Below, piece after piece: positions 1 through 8,262 of a stretch of 64,000 nucleotides of DNA. The stretch covers positions 1 through 64,000 of the forward strand of contig CAZNNH010000007.1 in assembly GCA_964574335.1 (NCBI GenBank), in the 5' to 3' direction. A program made the translations under genes and the position numbers. The notes below the pieces were generated by a model. It saw only the letters and a list, made by a program, of their open reading frames with translations. It made no database searches and was not told the DNA's origin. The stretch comes from CAZNNH01 sp964574335 (GTDB lineage Bacteria > Acidobacteriota > Vicinamibacteria > Fen-336). How positions within the stretch are numbered: position 1 is the stretch's first letter; each line of letters starts with the position of its first letter.

Positions 1-1212
1 CCGGAAAAGATCATGGCGGCGCTGATCGCCGCCGCCGACGAGCACGGCCTCAGTCCGGACGAGGTCGCGGTGAAGGCCGAGGCCGACACCTTTCTGCTGC
101 GCCAACTGGCCGGGGCCCTGGTCGTCGAAGAGACGCACTTCCTGCGTGATCCTCCCGCCCTCAGGTTCGTGGCGGATCACCTGGCCTGGCTCGCCTCCCG
201 GCTGGGCCCACAAGAGCGCATCGTCGCCTGGTCGGCCGGATGCTCCACCGGGGAAGAGGCGTACACGCTCGCCATGCTCCTCGACGAGCGGCTGCCGCCA
301 GGCGCGAGCCCCGCCGTGAGCATCCTGGCCACCGACATCAGCGCCACGGCGATCGCCGTGGCCCGAACCGCCCGCTACGGCGACTGGTCGTTCCGGAACG
401 TGCCCGAGCCCTGGCTGGAACGGTTCTTCGAGCGGGATGGGGGGCAGTACCAGGTCCGGCCCCCCACCCGCAGCCGGGTCCACTTCGGCCATCTCTCCGT
501 GCAGGAGCAGCTCGCCACCTTACCCAGCCACAGCCTGGACGCGGTGCTGTTTCGTAACGTCGCCATCTACCTGGATTCGCAGGCGTCGGCCCAGCTCTAT
601 ACCGGGTTCGGACGGGTCCTCAAGCCGGCGGGCGTCCTGGCGGTGGGTCCCGCCGACCCCAGGCCCGAGGGGAAGCTCTTCGAGCCCATCCCGCACCAGA
701 CGACCTCCCTATACGCCAGACGGCCGCCGGCGACGGAGGAGCGGCCCGCCGCGGCGCAGAGGCACAAGCCGGCGTCCTTCCGCCGGGGGCCGTCCCCGCG
801 GCTGACCCTCGAGACGGCCCCAGCCTCCTCGATCGCCGAGACTCGTGCCCTGGCCGACTCGGGGCGGCTCGAGGAGGCGCTCGCCCTCGCCGACAGCTTC
901 ACGCGCCGTTCTCCCACCGAGAAGGGCGGCTACGTCGTCCGCGGCCAGATCCACCTCTCGGCGTTGAACCTCGAAGCCGCCCTCGCCGACTTCCGGCGCG
1001 CCGTCTTCCTGGCCCCGGAGGATCTCCTCGCCCGCTACTGGTATGTCCTCGCTCTCCGCCAATCGGGCGAGCGGCAGGAGCTACGAGCCCAGCTCCGGGA
1101 GCTCGACCAGAACCTCTCGAGCCGGCCCCCCGACCAGCTCCTGGAGGACGGCCAGACCACGGCCGGCGATCTGCTTCGCGCGGCTCGGCACCTCAAGGGG
1201 GCCCTCAAGTGA
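1..1212 (+). CDS. cheR: CheR-type chemoreceptor methyltransferase with C-terminal TPR region (5' partial)
   Basis: SAM-dependent methyltransferase that methylates glutamates on chemoreceptors in the cytoplasm. The frame is open to the window edge, so the true start probably lies outside; an internal ATG sits at 13. Motifs seen in order are THFLRDP near residue 46, the SAM-binding loop AGCSTGEEAYTLAM near 80, LATDIS near 110 and LFRNVAIYL near 185, all typical of CheR. After a Pro/Arg-rich linker, residues about 280-370 look like helical TPR repeats, as in the CheR-TPR proteins of alternative chemosensory systems. The stop overlaps the cheW start by 4 bp (GTGA), so translation is probably coupled. 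The family is confident; the target receptors are presumably the two encoded just downstream. Confidence 0.9.
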   Translation, partial: PEKIMAALIAAADEHGLSPDEVAVKAEADTFLLRQLAGALVVEETHFLRDPPALRFVADHLAWLASRLGPQERIVAWSAGCSTGEEAYTLAMLLDERLPPGASPAVSILATDISATAIAVARTARYGDWSFRNVPEPWLERFFERDGGQYQVRPPTRSRVHFGHLSVQEQLATLPSHSLDAVLFRNVAIYLDSQASAQLYTGFGRVLKPAGVLAVGPADPRPEGKLFEPIPHQTTSLYARRPPATEERPAAAQRHKPASFRRGPSPRLTLETAPASSIAETRALADSGRLEEALALADSFTRRSPTEKGGYVVRGQIHLSALNLEAALADFRRAVFLAPEDLLARYWYVLALRQSGERQELRAQLRELDQNLSSRPPDQLLEDGQTTAGDLLRAARHLKGALK

Positions 1213-1754
1213 GCCGCCAGTCAAACGAGCACAAGGCGGCGGTGCTCCGGCGCCGGGCCGACACCTTGGCCCGACCCGCCGACGAAACCCGGCACCGCCA
1301 GGCCCAGATGGTGGTGGCGGTGGTGACGCTGGCCCAGGAGAGGTACGGCCTGCCCGCGCTGGCCCTTCGTGAGATCACCCACGCGCCGGCCATCGTGCCC
1401 CTCCCCGGCCTGCCCCCCTGGATCGTGGGGATCGTGGCGGTGCGCGGCGAGATCCTCTGCGCGGTCGACCTGGCCACCTGGCTGGGGATCCACCAGGCCG
1501 GCAGGCCGGACTTCCTGGCGGTCGTCGACGGCCCGCAGGGCGCCGCCGGGCTGCTGGTGGACGGCGTGCTGGGCCTGCGCGAGATCTACGCCGACGATCT
1601 CGCGGACGCCGAAGACCCCACCGGCGCCAGAGACACCCTGGTCCGGGCCACCACCCGCGACATGGTCAGCATCCTCGACCTCGGAGTCCTGCTCGGCCGC
1701 GACGACCTCATCGTCCACGAAGAGGCCGCTCGCCTCGAGCCCGGTGCGCGGTGA
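1209..1754 (+). CDS. cheW: CheW-like chemotaxis scaffold protein
   Basis: Adaptor that links chemoreceptors to the CheA kinase. The protein is 181 residues. After about 30 charged N-terminal residues it carries one CheW/SH3-like domain, with the characteristic stretches YGLPALALREI, PWIVGIVAVRGEILCAVDL and a late DMVSILDLGVLL. The GTG start at 1209 overlaps the cheR stop (GTGA), the expected arrangement for a coupled operon. It is followed by a 280 bp non-coding stretch with tandem hairpin repeats before the first receptor gene. Confidence 0.88.
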   Translation: MSRQSNEHKAAVLRRRADTLARPADETRHRQAQMVVAVVTLAQERYGLPALALREITHAPAIVPLPGLPPWIVGIVAVRGEILCAVDLATWLGIHQAGRPDFLAVVDGPQGAAGLLVDGVLGLREIYADDLADAEDPTGARDTLVRATTRDMVSILDLGVLLGRDDLIVHEEAARLEPGAR

Positions 1755-1792
1755 TGCCTTGGTTCCATCTAGACGCGACGTCGGGAGTCGCC

Positions 1793-2000
1793 GCGCCGCG
1801 TCCGGGGGATCGGGGGGCGAAAGCCCCCCGCTTGATAGCGGCGACCGAATTCACTTCGGCGCCGCGTCCGGGGGATCGGGGGGCGAAAAGCCCCCCGCTT
1901 GATAGCGGCGACCGAATTCACTTCGGCGCCGCGTCCGGGGGATCGGGGGGCGAAAAGCCCCCCGCTTGATAGCGGCGACCGAATTCACTTCGGCGCCGCG
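1793..2000. repeat. Three tandem 66-67 bp repeats, each with two hairpins
   Basis: Three head-to-tail copies begin at 1793, 1859 and 1926, and a partial fourth copy (GCGCCGCG) ends at 2000. Copies two and three have one extra A. Each unit holds two inverted repeats. The first is an 8-bp stem CGGGGGGC/GCCCCCCG with a GAAA loop in copy one and GAAAA in the others. The second has outer arms GCGGCG/CGCCGC, a bulged A and inner arms CCGAA/TTCGG around TTCAC. The array fills most of the cheW-receptor gap and the near-identity of copies implies recent amplification. It could be a REP/BIME-like element, a transcript-stabilising element or an attenuator; the sequence does not decide. Confidence 0.85.
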
Positions 2001-2033
2001 TAAAGAAACGAGCGTCTACAGGAGACCCCGAAG

Positions 2034-3035
2034 ATGAGCCCGCGTCTTTCTCAGACTGTCGTCTTTGTCGGGATCGTGGCCTGCCTCGTGTTGGTGATCC
2101 AGCTCCTGGCCCGCTGGAGGTTCGGACGGGGCGTCGGCTACCGGCTCTGCTCGGTCCTCAACCCCGGCTTTGCGGCGTGCTCGCTGGCCTCCTACCTGAT
2201 CGGGGACGCCGGCGTGGAGACGTTCTGGACGCGCGTGCTCTGGATCATGCCCGTCGCGGTCCCGGGGGCCGCGATCGGCCTCTACCAGGCGGCTCGGGTG
2301 GTGGACTCGCTGACCGCCCGCCTCGACGCCCGCACCGCCGACCTGCTGGCCGCGTCCTCGCAGCTCGCCTCCACCGCCAAGCAGGCCACCGCCACCTCCG
2401 CCGAGCAGGCCTCGACGGTGGCCGAGGTGAGCACCACCGTCGAGGAGATCACCCAGACCAGCCATGCCGCAGCCTCCTTCGCCCAGGAGGTGGTGGAGAC
2501 CACCTCCCAGGCCGTAGAGACCGGCAACCGGGGGGTGGAGGCGATCGCCGACGCCGCCAAGATCATGCGGACCATCAGCGAGGTGACCCGGGTGGTGGAG
2601 GTGGTCACCGAGCTGGCCGACCAGTCCCACCTGCTGGCGGTCAACGCCGGGATCGAGGCCGCCAAGGCCGGCGACCAGGGTCGGGGCTTCACCGTGGTGG
2701 CGGCCGAGGTGCGGAGCCTGGCGGAGCAGAGCAAGCGGGCCACCCAGCAGATCCGCAGCGCCGTGCAGCGGGCCGAGGAGGGGCGGCGGGCGGTCGAGTC
2801 GGTCCACAAGGTCATCGGCGAGCTCGCCAACGTCCTCGAGGTCGCCTCGGGGCGGGCCCGACAGATCGCGGCCACCGCCACCCAACAGGCCGAGGGGATC
2901 TCGCAGATCGCCACCGCCATGACCAACGTCGCCGAGGGGGGACGCAACACCGAGGCCTCTGCCCGGCAGATCGAGGCGGCGGCCCTGCAGCTCAACCAGG
3001 TCGCCGCCGACATCCGCAGGGCCATCACCGGGTAG
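2034..3035 (+). CDS. Methyl-accepting chemotaxis protein without a large periplasmic sensor
   Basis: Chemoreceptor of 333 residues. The first about 100 residues contain three hydrophobic segments with only short loops and no recognisable ligand-binding or HAMP domain. The rest is a long coiled coil. The signalling tip is clear at about residues 195-240 (ELADQSHLLAVNAGIEAAKAG, then GRGFTVVAAEVRSLAEQS), the part that contacts CheA and CheW. Start ATG at 2034 follows a GGAG motif. It lies one base upstream of the open cheA frame and resembles the second receptor at 5168, so the two are paralogues flanking cheA. The signal may be membrane-related or relayed by another protein; this is inference. 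Confidence 0.9.
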   Translation: MSPRLSQTVVFVGIVACLVLVIQLLARWRFGRGVGYRLCSVLNPGFAACSLASYLIGDAGVETFWTRVLWIMPVAVPGAAIGLYQAARVVDSLTARLDARTADLLAASSQLASTAKQATATSAEQASTVAEVSTTVEEITQTSHAAASFAQEVVETTSQAVETGNRGVEAIADAAKIMRTISEVTRVVEVVTELADQSHLLAVNAGIEAAKAGDQGRGFTVVAAEVRSLAEQSKRATQQIRSAVQRAEEGRRAVESVHKVIGELANVLEVASGRARQIAATATQQAEGISQIATAMTNVAEGGRNTEASARQIEAAALQLNQVAADIRRAITG

Positions 3036-3053
3036 GTGCCGTCGGAACGTCAC

Positions 3054-5105
3054 ATGGAGAGCGAAGAGCTAGAAACGCTGCTCGCGGTCTTCCGGGCGGA
3101 GGCCGCCGAGACCCTGGACGCGTTGGCCCAGACGGTGGAGGCGCTCCGAGGCACGTCTCCGGCGGCGCGGGGCGAGCTGGTCAAGACCGGGCTCCGGCTG
3201 GCCCACAACCTCAAGGGGGCCAGCCAGTCGGTGGGCCTGGAGCAGGCGGCACGGCTCGCCCACGCTCTGGAGGATTCGCTGGGAGCCGTCAGGGACCAAC
3301 CCGCCGTCGACGAGAACGCCATCCGGGCGATGCTGCGTGACGTCAGTCGGATCCAGCAGGTCACGGAGGGCGCGGACGTGGAGGAGGCGCTCCGACGGCG
3401 ATCCGCCGAGCTGCAGTTGCCCGACCCGTCCCCCTCGCGGAAGGCCTCCTCCGGCTCCTCGGTCCGGGTCGAGGCGGAGCGCATCGACCGTCTGATGGGC
3501 TTCACGGGCGAGCTGCTGGTCGCCCAGGCCACCCAGGCGGCCCGGGCCGAGCGCCTGGAGCGCTTCGGCGCCGACCTGGTGGCCCGGGTGCTGGCGGCCG
3601 GTTCGGGCGAGGCCGTCGACTGGGCGGACCTTCCGCGCCAGCTCGACGAGCTCCAGCAGGCCGATCGGCGGGAGCTGATGCGCTCCGGCAACCTGACGGC
3701 GGAGCTGAAGGACGCGGTCAAGGCCCTGCGCATGGTGCGGCTGGGCATGGTGGCGGCGGCGTGGCGGCGGACCGTCCGCGAGACGGCTGACACCGTGGGC
3801 CGGTCGGCGACGCTGAAGGTCAGCGTCGGCGAGATCGAGATCGACAAGCAGGTGCTGGACCGCCTTCACGATCCGCTGCTGCACGTCCTCAGGAACGCCG
3901 TCGACCACGGCCTCGAGCCACCGGACGAGCGCGAGCGCAGCGGCAAGGCGCCGATGGGGGTGGTGGCGGTCTCGGCCGAGGTCGAAGGGACCATGGTCCG
4001 CATAGAGATCAGCGATGACGGCCGTGGCGTGGACATCGATCGGGTGGTCCAGGTGGCCCGGGAGCGGCACCTGACGCCGGATGCCGCGATGGGCGAGACT
4101 TCGCCCGCCGAGGCGACCGCCCTGCTCTTCAACGACGAGCTCTCGACCGCCTCGAAGGTCACCGAGATCAGCGGGCGCGGGATCGGCCTGGGGGAGGTGC
4201 GAAGGGCCGCCGAGGAGCTGGGCGGCCACGTGGACCTGATGCCTCGGGGTCGGCTCGGCGGCGCCACCGTGGCGGTGACCGTGCCGCTGAGCGTGCTCTC
4301 CACGAGAGAGCTGCTGGTCAAGGCGGGGCGTTTGACCTGTGCGGTGCCCATCGAGTCGATCGAGCGCGCCCTGCGCCTGGACCAGGGGAGCATCGAGCAG
4401 CTCGAGGGGGTGCCGGCCGCCCGCCTGGAGGGGTCCGACCCGCTTCGAATCGTGTGGCTCTCCCGGGCGATGGGCGAGGAGGTGGTGGGCGCTCCCCGCC
4501 ACCTGTCCGTGCTCGTCGTCCGCAGCGGCCGCCAGCGGGCCGGCATCGTCGTGGACGACGTGCTGCAGCAGGGCGAGTTCGTGATCCAGCGACTCCCCTG
4601 GAACCTCAAGCGGGTCCCCTGCGTCAGCGGCGCGGTGGTCCTGGCGGACGGCTCGCTGGCGGTGGCCGTCGACGTGGCCCAGGTCCTGGCGCGGGCCCGC
4701 TCGCAGGGCGCCGGTCCCTCTCTACGCCCCCGGCCCCGGCTGGCGCCGTTGATCCTGGTAGTGGACGACTCCCTGACCACCCGCACGCTGCACCGCGACC
4801 TGCTGGCCGGCGCCGGCTACGAGGTGGTGGTGGCGTCGAACGGCGCCGAGGCCTGGGACCTGCTGGGCCAGAGACGCTTCAACCTGGTGGTGACGGACGT
4901 GCTGATGCCCGACGTCGACGGCTGGGAGCTGACCCGCCGGGTCCGCCAGCACCCGCGGATGGCCAACCTGCCGGTGATCCTGGTGACCACGCTCGGCTCG
5001 GCGGAAGACCAGGAGCGCGGCGTTCGGGCGGGCGCCAACGCCTACGTGGTCAAGGGGAGCTACGACCAGGAGCAGCTGCTCAGGGCCGTCGCCAGCCATG
5101 TCTAG
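3054..5105 (+). CDS. cheA: CheA histidine kinase fused to a C-terminal receiver domain
   Basis: Central kinase of the chemosensory array. Domains in order: an HPt domain with AHNLKGAS (phospho-acceptor His near residue 51), a dimerisation helix region, a HATPase domain with N-box HVLRNAVDHGLEP and G-box GRGIGLG, a CheW-like regulatory domain, and a receiver domain from about residue 560. The receiver has VVDDS, phospho-acceptor Asp in VVTDVLMPD (near 615) and Lys in VVKGS. No clear CheY/CheB-binding P2 domain is seen. ATG at 3054 is preferred; an in-frame GTG at 3036 abuts the receptor stop. The built-in receiver could act as output or as a phosphate sink. Confidence 0.92.
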   Translation: MESEELETLLAVFRAEAAETLDALAQTVEALRGTSPAARGELVKTGLRLAHNLKGASQSVGLEQAARLAHALEDSLGAVRDQPAVDENAIRAMLRDVSRIQQVTEGADVEEALRRRSAELQLPDPSPSRKASSGSSVRVEAERIDRLMGFTGELLVAQATQAARAERLERFGADLVARVLAAGSGEAVDWADLPRQLDELQQADRRELMRSGNLTAELKDAVKALRMVRLGMVAAAWRRTVRETADTVGRSATLKVSVGEIEIDKQVLDRLHDPLLHVLRNAVDHGLEPPDERERSGKAPMGVVAVSAEVEGTMVRIEISDDGRGVDIDRVVQVARERHLTPDAAMGETSPAEATALLFNDELSTASKVTEISGRGIGLGEVRRAAEELGGHVDLMPRGRLGGATVAVTVPLSVLSTRELLVKAGRLTCAVPIESIERALRLDQGSIEQLEGVPAARLEGSDPLRIVWLSRAMGEEVVGAPRHLSVLVVRSGRQRAGIVVDDVLQQGEFVIQRLPWNLKRVPCVSGAVVLADGSLAVAVDVAQVLARARSQGAGPSLRPRPRLAPLILVVDDSLTTRTLHRDLLAGAGYEVVVASNGAEAWDLLGQRRFNLVVTDVLMPDVDGWELTRRVRQHPRMANLPVILVTTLGSAEDQERGVRAGANAYVVKGSYDQEQLLRAVASHV

Positions 5106-5167
5106 GACGCGAGGGCGGGGACGAGTCACCCCCCCGGGCCGGGGCGTGGTGACTCGAGGAGGTGAAG

Positions 5168-6196
5168 ATGGAGCCGAGCCTGGCTCACGGCCTGCATGAG
5201 ATCCTCTCGTTGGGCCTGACGATCCTGGTGATCGTCGTGGTGGTCAACGGCATCGTCTTCCTCAGGCTCGGTTGGAGCCTGGCGACGCGCCTGTACTTCC
5301 TGGTGCTCCCGGCCTTCGGCCTGACCGGCCTGATCGGGTTCACCCACGGGACGCTGGGAGATTCCCCGCTGGCCCGCGGCATCGCCTCGCTGGTCGGGGC
5401 GACGGTATCGATCACCGTGGTGCTGCTGCTCTACAAGATGGTGGTCCGCGATCTCAGGTCGCAGATCGAGGAGCTGGTCGGGAGCCTTTCCCAGCTCTCG
5501 GCAGCCTCCCAGCAGGCGGCGGCCACCGCCGCCCAGCAGGCGGCCACGGTCACCGAGGTCACCGCCACCGTGGAGGAGCTGATGCGGATCAGCGCCTCGA
5601 CCGCCGAGGCGGCGCAGGGGGTCCTGACCATCGGCACCCAGGCCGTGGACCGCGGCCAACGGGGGATCGAGGCCACCAGGGAGGCCCGGCGGGTGATCGA
5701 GACGGTGGGTGAGGTCGAGCATGTGATCGACACGGTGGCCGACCTGGCCGCCCAGTCCAACCTCCTCGCTATCAACGCCAGCATCGAGGCCGCCAAGGCC
5801 GGAGACTACGGACGCGGCTTCTCGGTGGTGGCGTCGGAGGTCCGTAGCCTGGCCGAGCAGAGCCGCCAGGCCACCGGCCAGATCCGCGAGGCCGTCAGCC
5901 GCAGCCAGGAGGGTCGGCACGCCATCGAGACGGTCAACGTGGCAATCGAGGAGCTCGCCATGGTGCTGCAGGACGCCTCCCAGCGGGCGCGCCAGATCTG
6001 CGATGCCGCGGATCAGCAGGCCAGCGGCATCCGCCAGATCACGGAGGCGATGCGGAACGTCTCGGAAGGGGGGGCCAGCGCGGCCGACACCGCCCGACAG
6101 CTCGACCAGGCCGTCGCCCAGCTACGGCGGGTCGCAGACCGGCTCCGCTCCTTCGTCGTCGCCAAGGGCCGCCCGGCACGAACCTCGGCGGCCTGA
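5168..6196 (+). CDS. Methyl-accepting chemotaxis protein, paralogue of the receptor at 2034
   Basis: Second receptor of the operon, 342 residues. Three hydrophobic segments lie in the first about 95 residues, followed by a signalling coiled coil with tip residues DLAAQSNLLAINASIEAAKAG and GRGFSVVASEVRSLAEQS. As in its paralogue there is no large extracytoplasmic sensor domain. ATG at 5168 is chosen because GAGGAGG lies 5 bases upstream; an in-frame GTG at 5162 overlaps that ribosome binding site. It is 62 bp downstream of cheA and reads towards the converging CheY-like gene. Confidence 0.9.
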   Translation: MEPSLAHGLHEILSLGLTILVIVVVVNGIVFLRLGWSLATRLYFLVLPAFGLTGLIGFTHGTLGDSPLARGIASLVGATVSITVVLLLYKMVVRDLRSQIEELVGSLSQLSAASQQAAATAAQQAATVTEVTATVEELMRISASTAEAAQGVLTIGTQAVDRGQRGIEATREARRVIETVGEVEHVIDTVADLAAQSNLLAINASIEAAKAGDYGRGFSVVASEVRSLAEQSRQATGQIREAVSRSQEGRHAIETVNVAIEELAMVLQDASQRARQICDAADQQASGIRQITEAMRNVSEGGASAADTARQLDQAVAQLRRVADRLRSFVVAKGRPARTSAA

Positions 6197-6209
6197 GCGT
6201 CCCGCCTCT

Positions 6210-6223
6210 GGCGGCTAGCCGCC
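6210..6223. terminator. Palindrome between converging receptor and CheY-like genes
   Basis: A perfect 14-bp palindrome, GGCGGCTAGCCGCC, fills the 29-bp gap between two converging stop codons. Position and GC-rich stem suggest a bidirectional terminator, but there is no clear T tract on either strand. Confidence 0.45.
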
Positions 6224-6225
6224 CC

Positions 6226-6597
6226 TCACTCGCCGAGGTGGTGCCTGACCTTCTCCAGCAACTCGATGGCCGCGATCGGCTTGGTCAGGAAGTCGTCACA
6301 CCCGCTCTTGAACGCCTCGTCTCTCTTCTCGGACTCGCCGCGGGTGGTCACCACGATCACCGGGATGCTCCGCGTCCTCTCGTCGGACTTCAGCTTCCGA
6401 CAGGTGGCGATGCCGTCGAGCTTGGGCATCATCAGATCCAGCAGGATGAGCTGCGGCTGATCCTGGCGCGCCCGCTCGAACGCCTCGTCGCCGTCCGATG
6501 CCGTGATCAGCCGATAGCGACCCTGCCGCAGGATCATCTGCTCCATCAGCAGCAGGGTCTTCGAGTCGTCGACGAGAAGGATGGTCTTCTGGGACAT
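6226..6597 (-). CDS. Single-domain CheY-like response regulator
   Basis: A 123-residue stand-alone receiver domain. The acidic pair is in LLVDDSKT (residues 9-10), the phospho-acceptor Asp is in LLDLMMPKLDG near 54, the Thr is in VVTTRG and the conserved Lys is in FLTKPIA. There is no output domain, so it probably acts by protein contact, as CheY does at a motor or on another partner. It converges on the chemosensory operon and is likely phosphorylated by that CheA, which is inference from proximity. A promoter-like sequence lies at 6636-6664. Confidence 0.9.
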   Translation of the reverse strand: MSQKTILLVDDSKTLLLMEQMILRQGRYRLITASDGDEAFERARQDQPQLILLDLMMPKLDGIATCRKLKSDERTRSIPVIVVTTRGESEKRDEAFKSGCDDFLTKPIAAIELLEKVRHHLGE

Positions 6598-6635
6598 CGT
6601 CTACCTCGCGGTCAACTCCCCGCCGACTCCGAGTA

Positions 6636-6664
6636 TACATATATTGGCGGGCGCGCTCAGGCAA
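6636..6664 (-). promoter_or_regulatory. Candidate sigma70-type promoter for the CheY-like gene
   Basis: Read on the minus strand: TTGCCT (6659-6664), a 17-bp spacer and TATGTA (6636-6641), about 40 bp upstream of the ATG at 6597. It lies in an AT-rich island that stands out from the GC-rich surroundings. Confidence 0.5.
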
Positions 6665-6729
6665 ATCGATCCCAAGCTCGCCTTCCTCCCCTGCGCCTCT
6701 GCCCGGGAGGCCGGCGACCTGGGACGGGG

Positions 6730-6758
6730 TTGACAGGCGGCCCATCCTTCCGTATCTT
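6730..6758 (+). promoter_or_regulatory. Strong sigma70-type promoter for the YciI-like gene
   Basis: A consensus -35 TTGACA (6730-6735), exactly 17 bp of spacer and TATCTT (6753-6758). The next ATG is at 6793, preceded by AAAGGA. This is the clearest promoter in the window. Confidence 0.7.
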
Positions 6759-6792
6759 CTGTTGCGACTGACACTACAGAAAGGATGGAACG

Positions 6793-7224
6793 ATGCCCCT
6801 GGTCCTGCTGACCCTCTCGGCGGCGCTTCTCGCCTCCGATCCCGCCGACGCCCCGCCGTCACCACCCCACGGAATGCCGCCCCCTCGTGCCACCTACTAT
6901 GTGGCCCTCTACGAACCCGGCCCCGCCTGGCTCCAGGGCCAGCCGCCGCTGGCACAGCCCGGGATCCGGGAGCACGGCGAGTACATGGACGAGCTGCATC
7001 GTCGGGGCCGCCTGCCTCTCGGCGGGCCGCTGGTCGGAAGCCTGGAGCGCATGGAGCTCGCCGGCGCGCTGCTGGTCATCGACGCCCAGTCCCTCGAGGA
7101 GGCGCGGGAGCTCGTGCTCGCCGACCCCGCCTTGAAGGCCGACATCATGCGGCTCAAGGCCCTGAGCCAGTTCCTGGTCTACATCGGAGGTGTCGCCGAG
7201 GGCGGCGCGTCGCAGCCCAGGTAA
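6793..7224 (+). CDS. Secreted YciI-like protein
   Basis: A 143-residue protein with a short hydrophobic N-terminal signal (about residues 1-15, LVLLTLSAALLAS) followed by a domain resembling the YCII-related family. The supporting features are the conserved-looking stretch REHGEYMDELHRRGRL, then GALLVIDAQSLEEARELVLADP, which fits the ferredoxin-like fold with its usual acidic helix. YciI proteins are small and poorly characterised; a periplasmic version is less usual. Start ATG 6793 sits behind AAAGGA and a near-consensus promoter. It appears monocistronic. The enzymatic role is unknown. Confidence 0.65.
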   Translation: MPLVLLTLSAALLASDPADAPPSPPHGMPPPRATYYVALYEPGPAWLQGQPPLAQPGIREHGEYMDELHRRGRLPLGGPLVGSLERMELAGALLVIDAQSLEEARELVLADPALKADIMRLKALSQFLVYIGGVAEGGASQPR

Positions 7225-7239
7225 TCCAGCCGTCGACGG

Positions 7240-7570
7240 TCAGGGAAGCGCCCCGGTCCGCCCTGCCGGGACCCGTGCCGGCAGCAGGACCGCCCAGATC
7301 GGCCGGTGGTCGCTGGCGGCCCGGTTGTTCTCCACCACACCGCAGGAAGGCTGATCCGAAGCAACCACCATCCCCCGCGTGAGGATGTGGTCGAAGTGCA
7401 TCCCGAAGAAGAGGAAGCGGGTGGTGGCGCCGATGTCCCGGGTGACCCATGTATAGCCGTGTCGCTCCACCTGCCTCCCCGCCCTCCGGTCGTTGAAATC
7501 GCCGGCGATCACCACCGGGCACGCCCTCCGCACAGAGCTGCTCGTAGAGCCTACCGGCCCGTCCTCGGCC
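7240..7570 (-). pseudogene. Truncated, frameshifted endonuclease/exonuclease/phosphatase-family remnant
   Basis: Only the C-terminal third of an EEP-family phosphoesterase remains: VVIAGDFND (metal/nucleophile motif), then FDHIL and SDHRPIWAVLL. Immediately upstream a different frame encodes LYEQLCAEG, the normal lead-in to this motif, so a frameshift separates the two parts near 7525. The N-terminal two thirds are absent; the sequence runs directly into the stop codon of vapC at 7574. The gene is therefore truncated and broken. The vapBC module or a deletion next to it is the likely cause. Confidence 0.7.
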
Positions 7571-7573
7571 AGC

Positions 7574-7978
7574 TCAGGACGCCGGCTCGAGATAGTCCAC
7601 TAGAACTTGCGGAAGGTTCTTGAAATGGCTGTCGAGAGTCATCAGGACGAGGCCGTGCTGCGCGGCTGAGGCAGCGATCCAGATGTCGTTCGCGGGGATC
7701 GGGGTCCCCTGGCGACGCAGGTAGTCACGAATGACCGCGTAGCGTTCGGCCGTCTCTTCGTCGACCGCAAGGACGTCGACCCGCTCTGAGCCCAGGAACT
7801 CACGCAGCAGGTCGTGGTTGTGCCGCTCGAGCCCGCCCCCCACGAAGCCGTAGAGCAGCTCGCCGATCACTACCGGCGTGAGGACGATGCTCGACGCCTC
7901 TCGCACGGGCCCGAGGAGCCGTTCGTCGCCCCGTCGCATGGCCGAGTACGCTGACGTGTCGAGCAGCAAGCGTCTCAT
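7574..7978 (-). CDS. vapC: VapC-like PIN-domain toxin
   Basis: Predicted RNase toxin of a type II toxin-antitoxin module, about 134 residues. The PIN-domain acidic residues are visible: Asp in LLLDTSAYS near the start, Glu in VVIGELLYGF near 42, Asp in ANDIWIAASA near 97 and Asp in LVLMTLDSHF near 117. The ATG at 7978 overlaps the antitoxin stop (ATGA); a GTG two codons earlier is possible. This coupling is typical of vapBC operons. It lies against a truncated EEP gene. Confidence 0.85.
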   Translation of the reverse strand: MRRLLLDTSAYSAMRRGDERLLGPVREASSIVLTPVVIGELLYGFVGGGLERHNHDLLREFLGSERVDVLAVDEETAERYAVIRDYLRRQGTPIPANDIWIAASAAQHGLVLMTLDSHFKNLPQVLVDYLEPAS

Positions 7979-8232
7979 TTCCACATCTCGGGATCGATCT
8001 GCCGCTGCTCGCTGAGGGCTTCGTCGAACGCGTCGGCCTCTTCCTTGGTCCAGGTCCCGAAGAACCGGTCGAGGTCGTGGTGGACCACCCGCTTCGTTGC
8101 CTTTCCCGTGCCCGTGGCCTCTTCGAGCAGCCTCACGATCGCCTTGTTCAGGCTGAGCTTCTCCCTCTTGGCCCGCTCCTTGACCGCCTTGGCGACGGCC
8201 GGTGGCAGGTTCCTGACCGTGATCGCGTTCAT
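7975..8232 (-). CDS. vapB: VapB/FitA-like ribbon-helix-helix antitoxin
   Basis: An 85-residue antitoxin. The N-terminus, MNAITVRNLPPAVAKAVKER then SLNKAIVRLLEEA, is a ribbon-helix-helix DNA-binding domain. The acidic and aromatic C-terminus (DLDRFFGTWTKEEADAFDEAL) fits a toxin-neutralising tail. The frame stays open well upstream, but the ATG at 8232 has AGGGGG at the right distance and starts exactly at the domain. Its stop overlaps vapC. A palindrome inside the putative promoter at 8263-8291 suggests autoregulation. Confidence 0.85.
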   Translation of the reverse strand: MNAITVRNLPPAVAKAVKERAKREKLSLNKAIVRLLEEATGTGKATKRVVHHDLDRFFGTWTKEEADAFDEALSEQRQIDPEMWK

Positions 8233-8262
8233 CGGCGCCCCCTGTGATGCATCCCTCGAACC

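Noticed and set aside
1793..2000. CRISPR array in the cheW-receptor gap
   Set aside because: Whole units are tandemly repeated with no unique spacers, so it is a tandem repeat.
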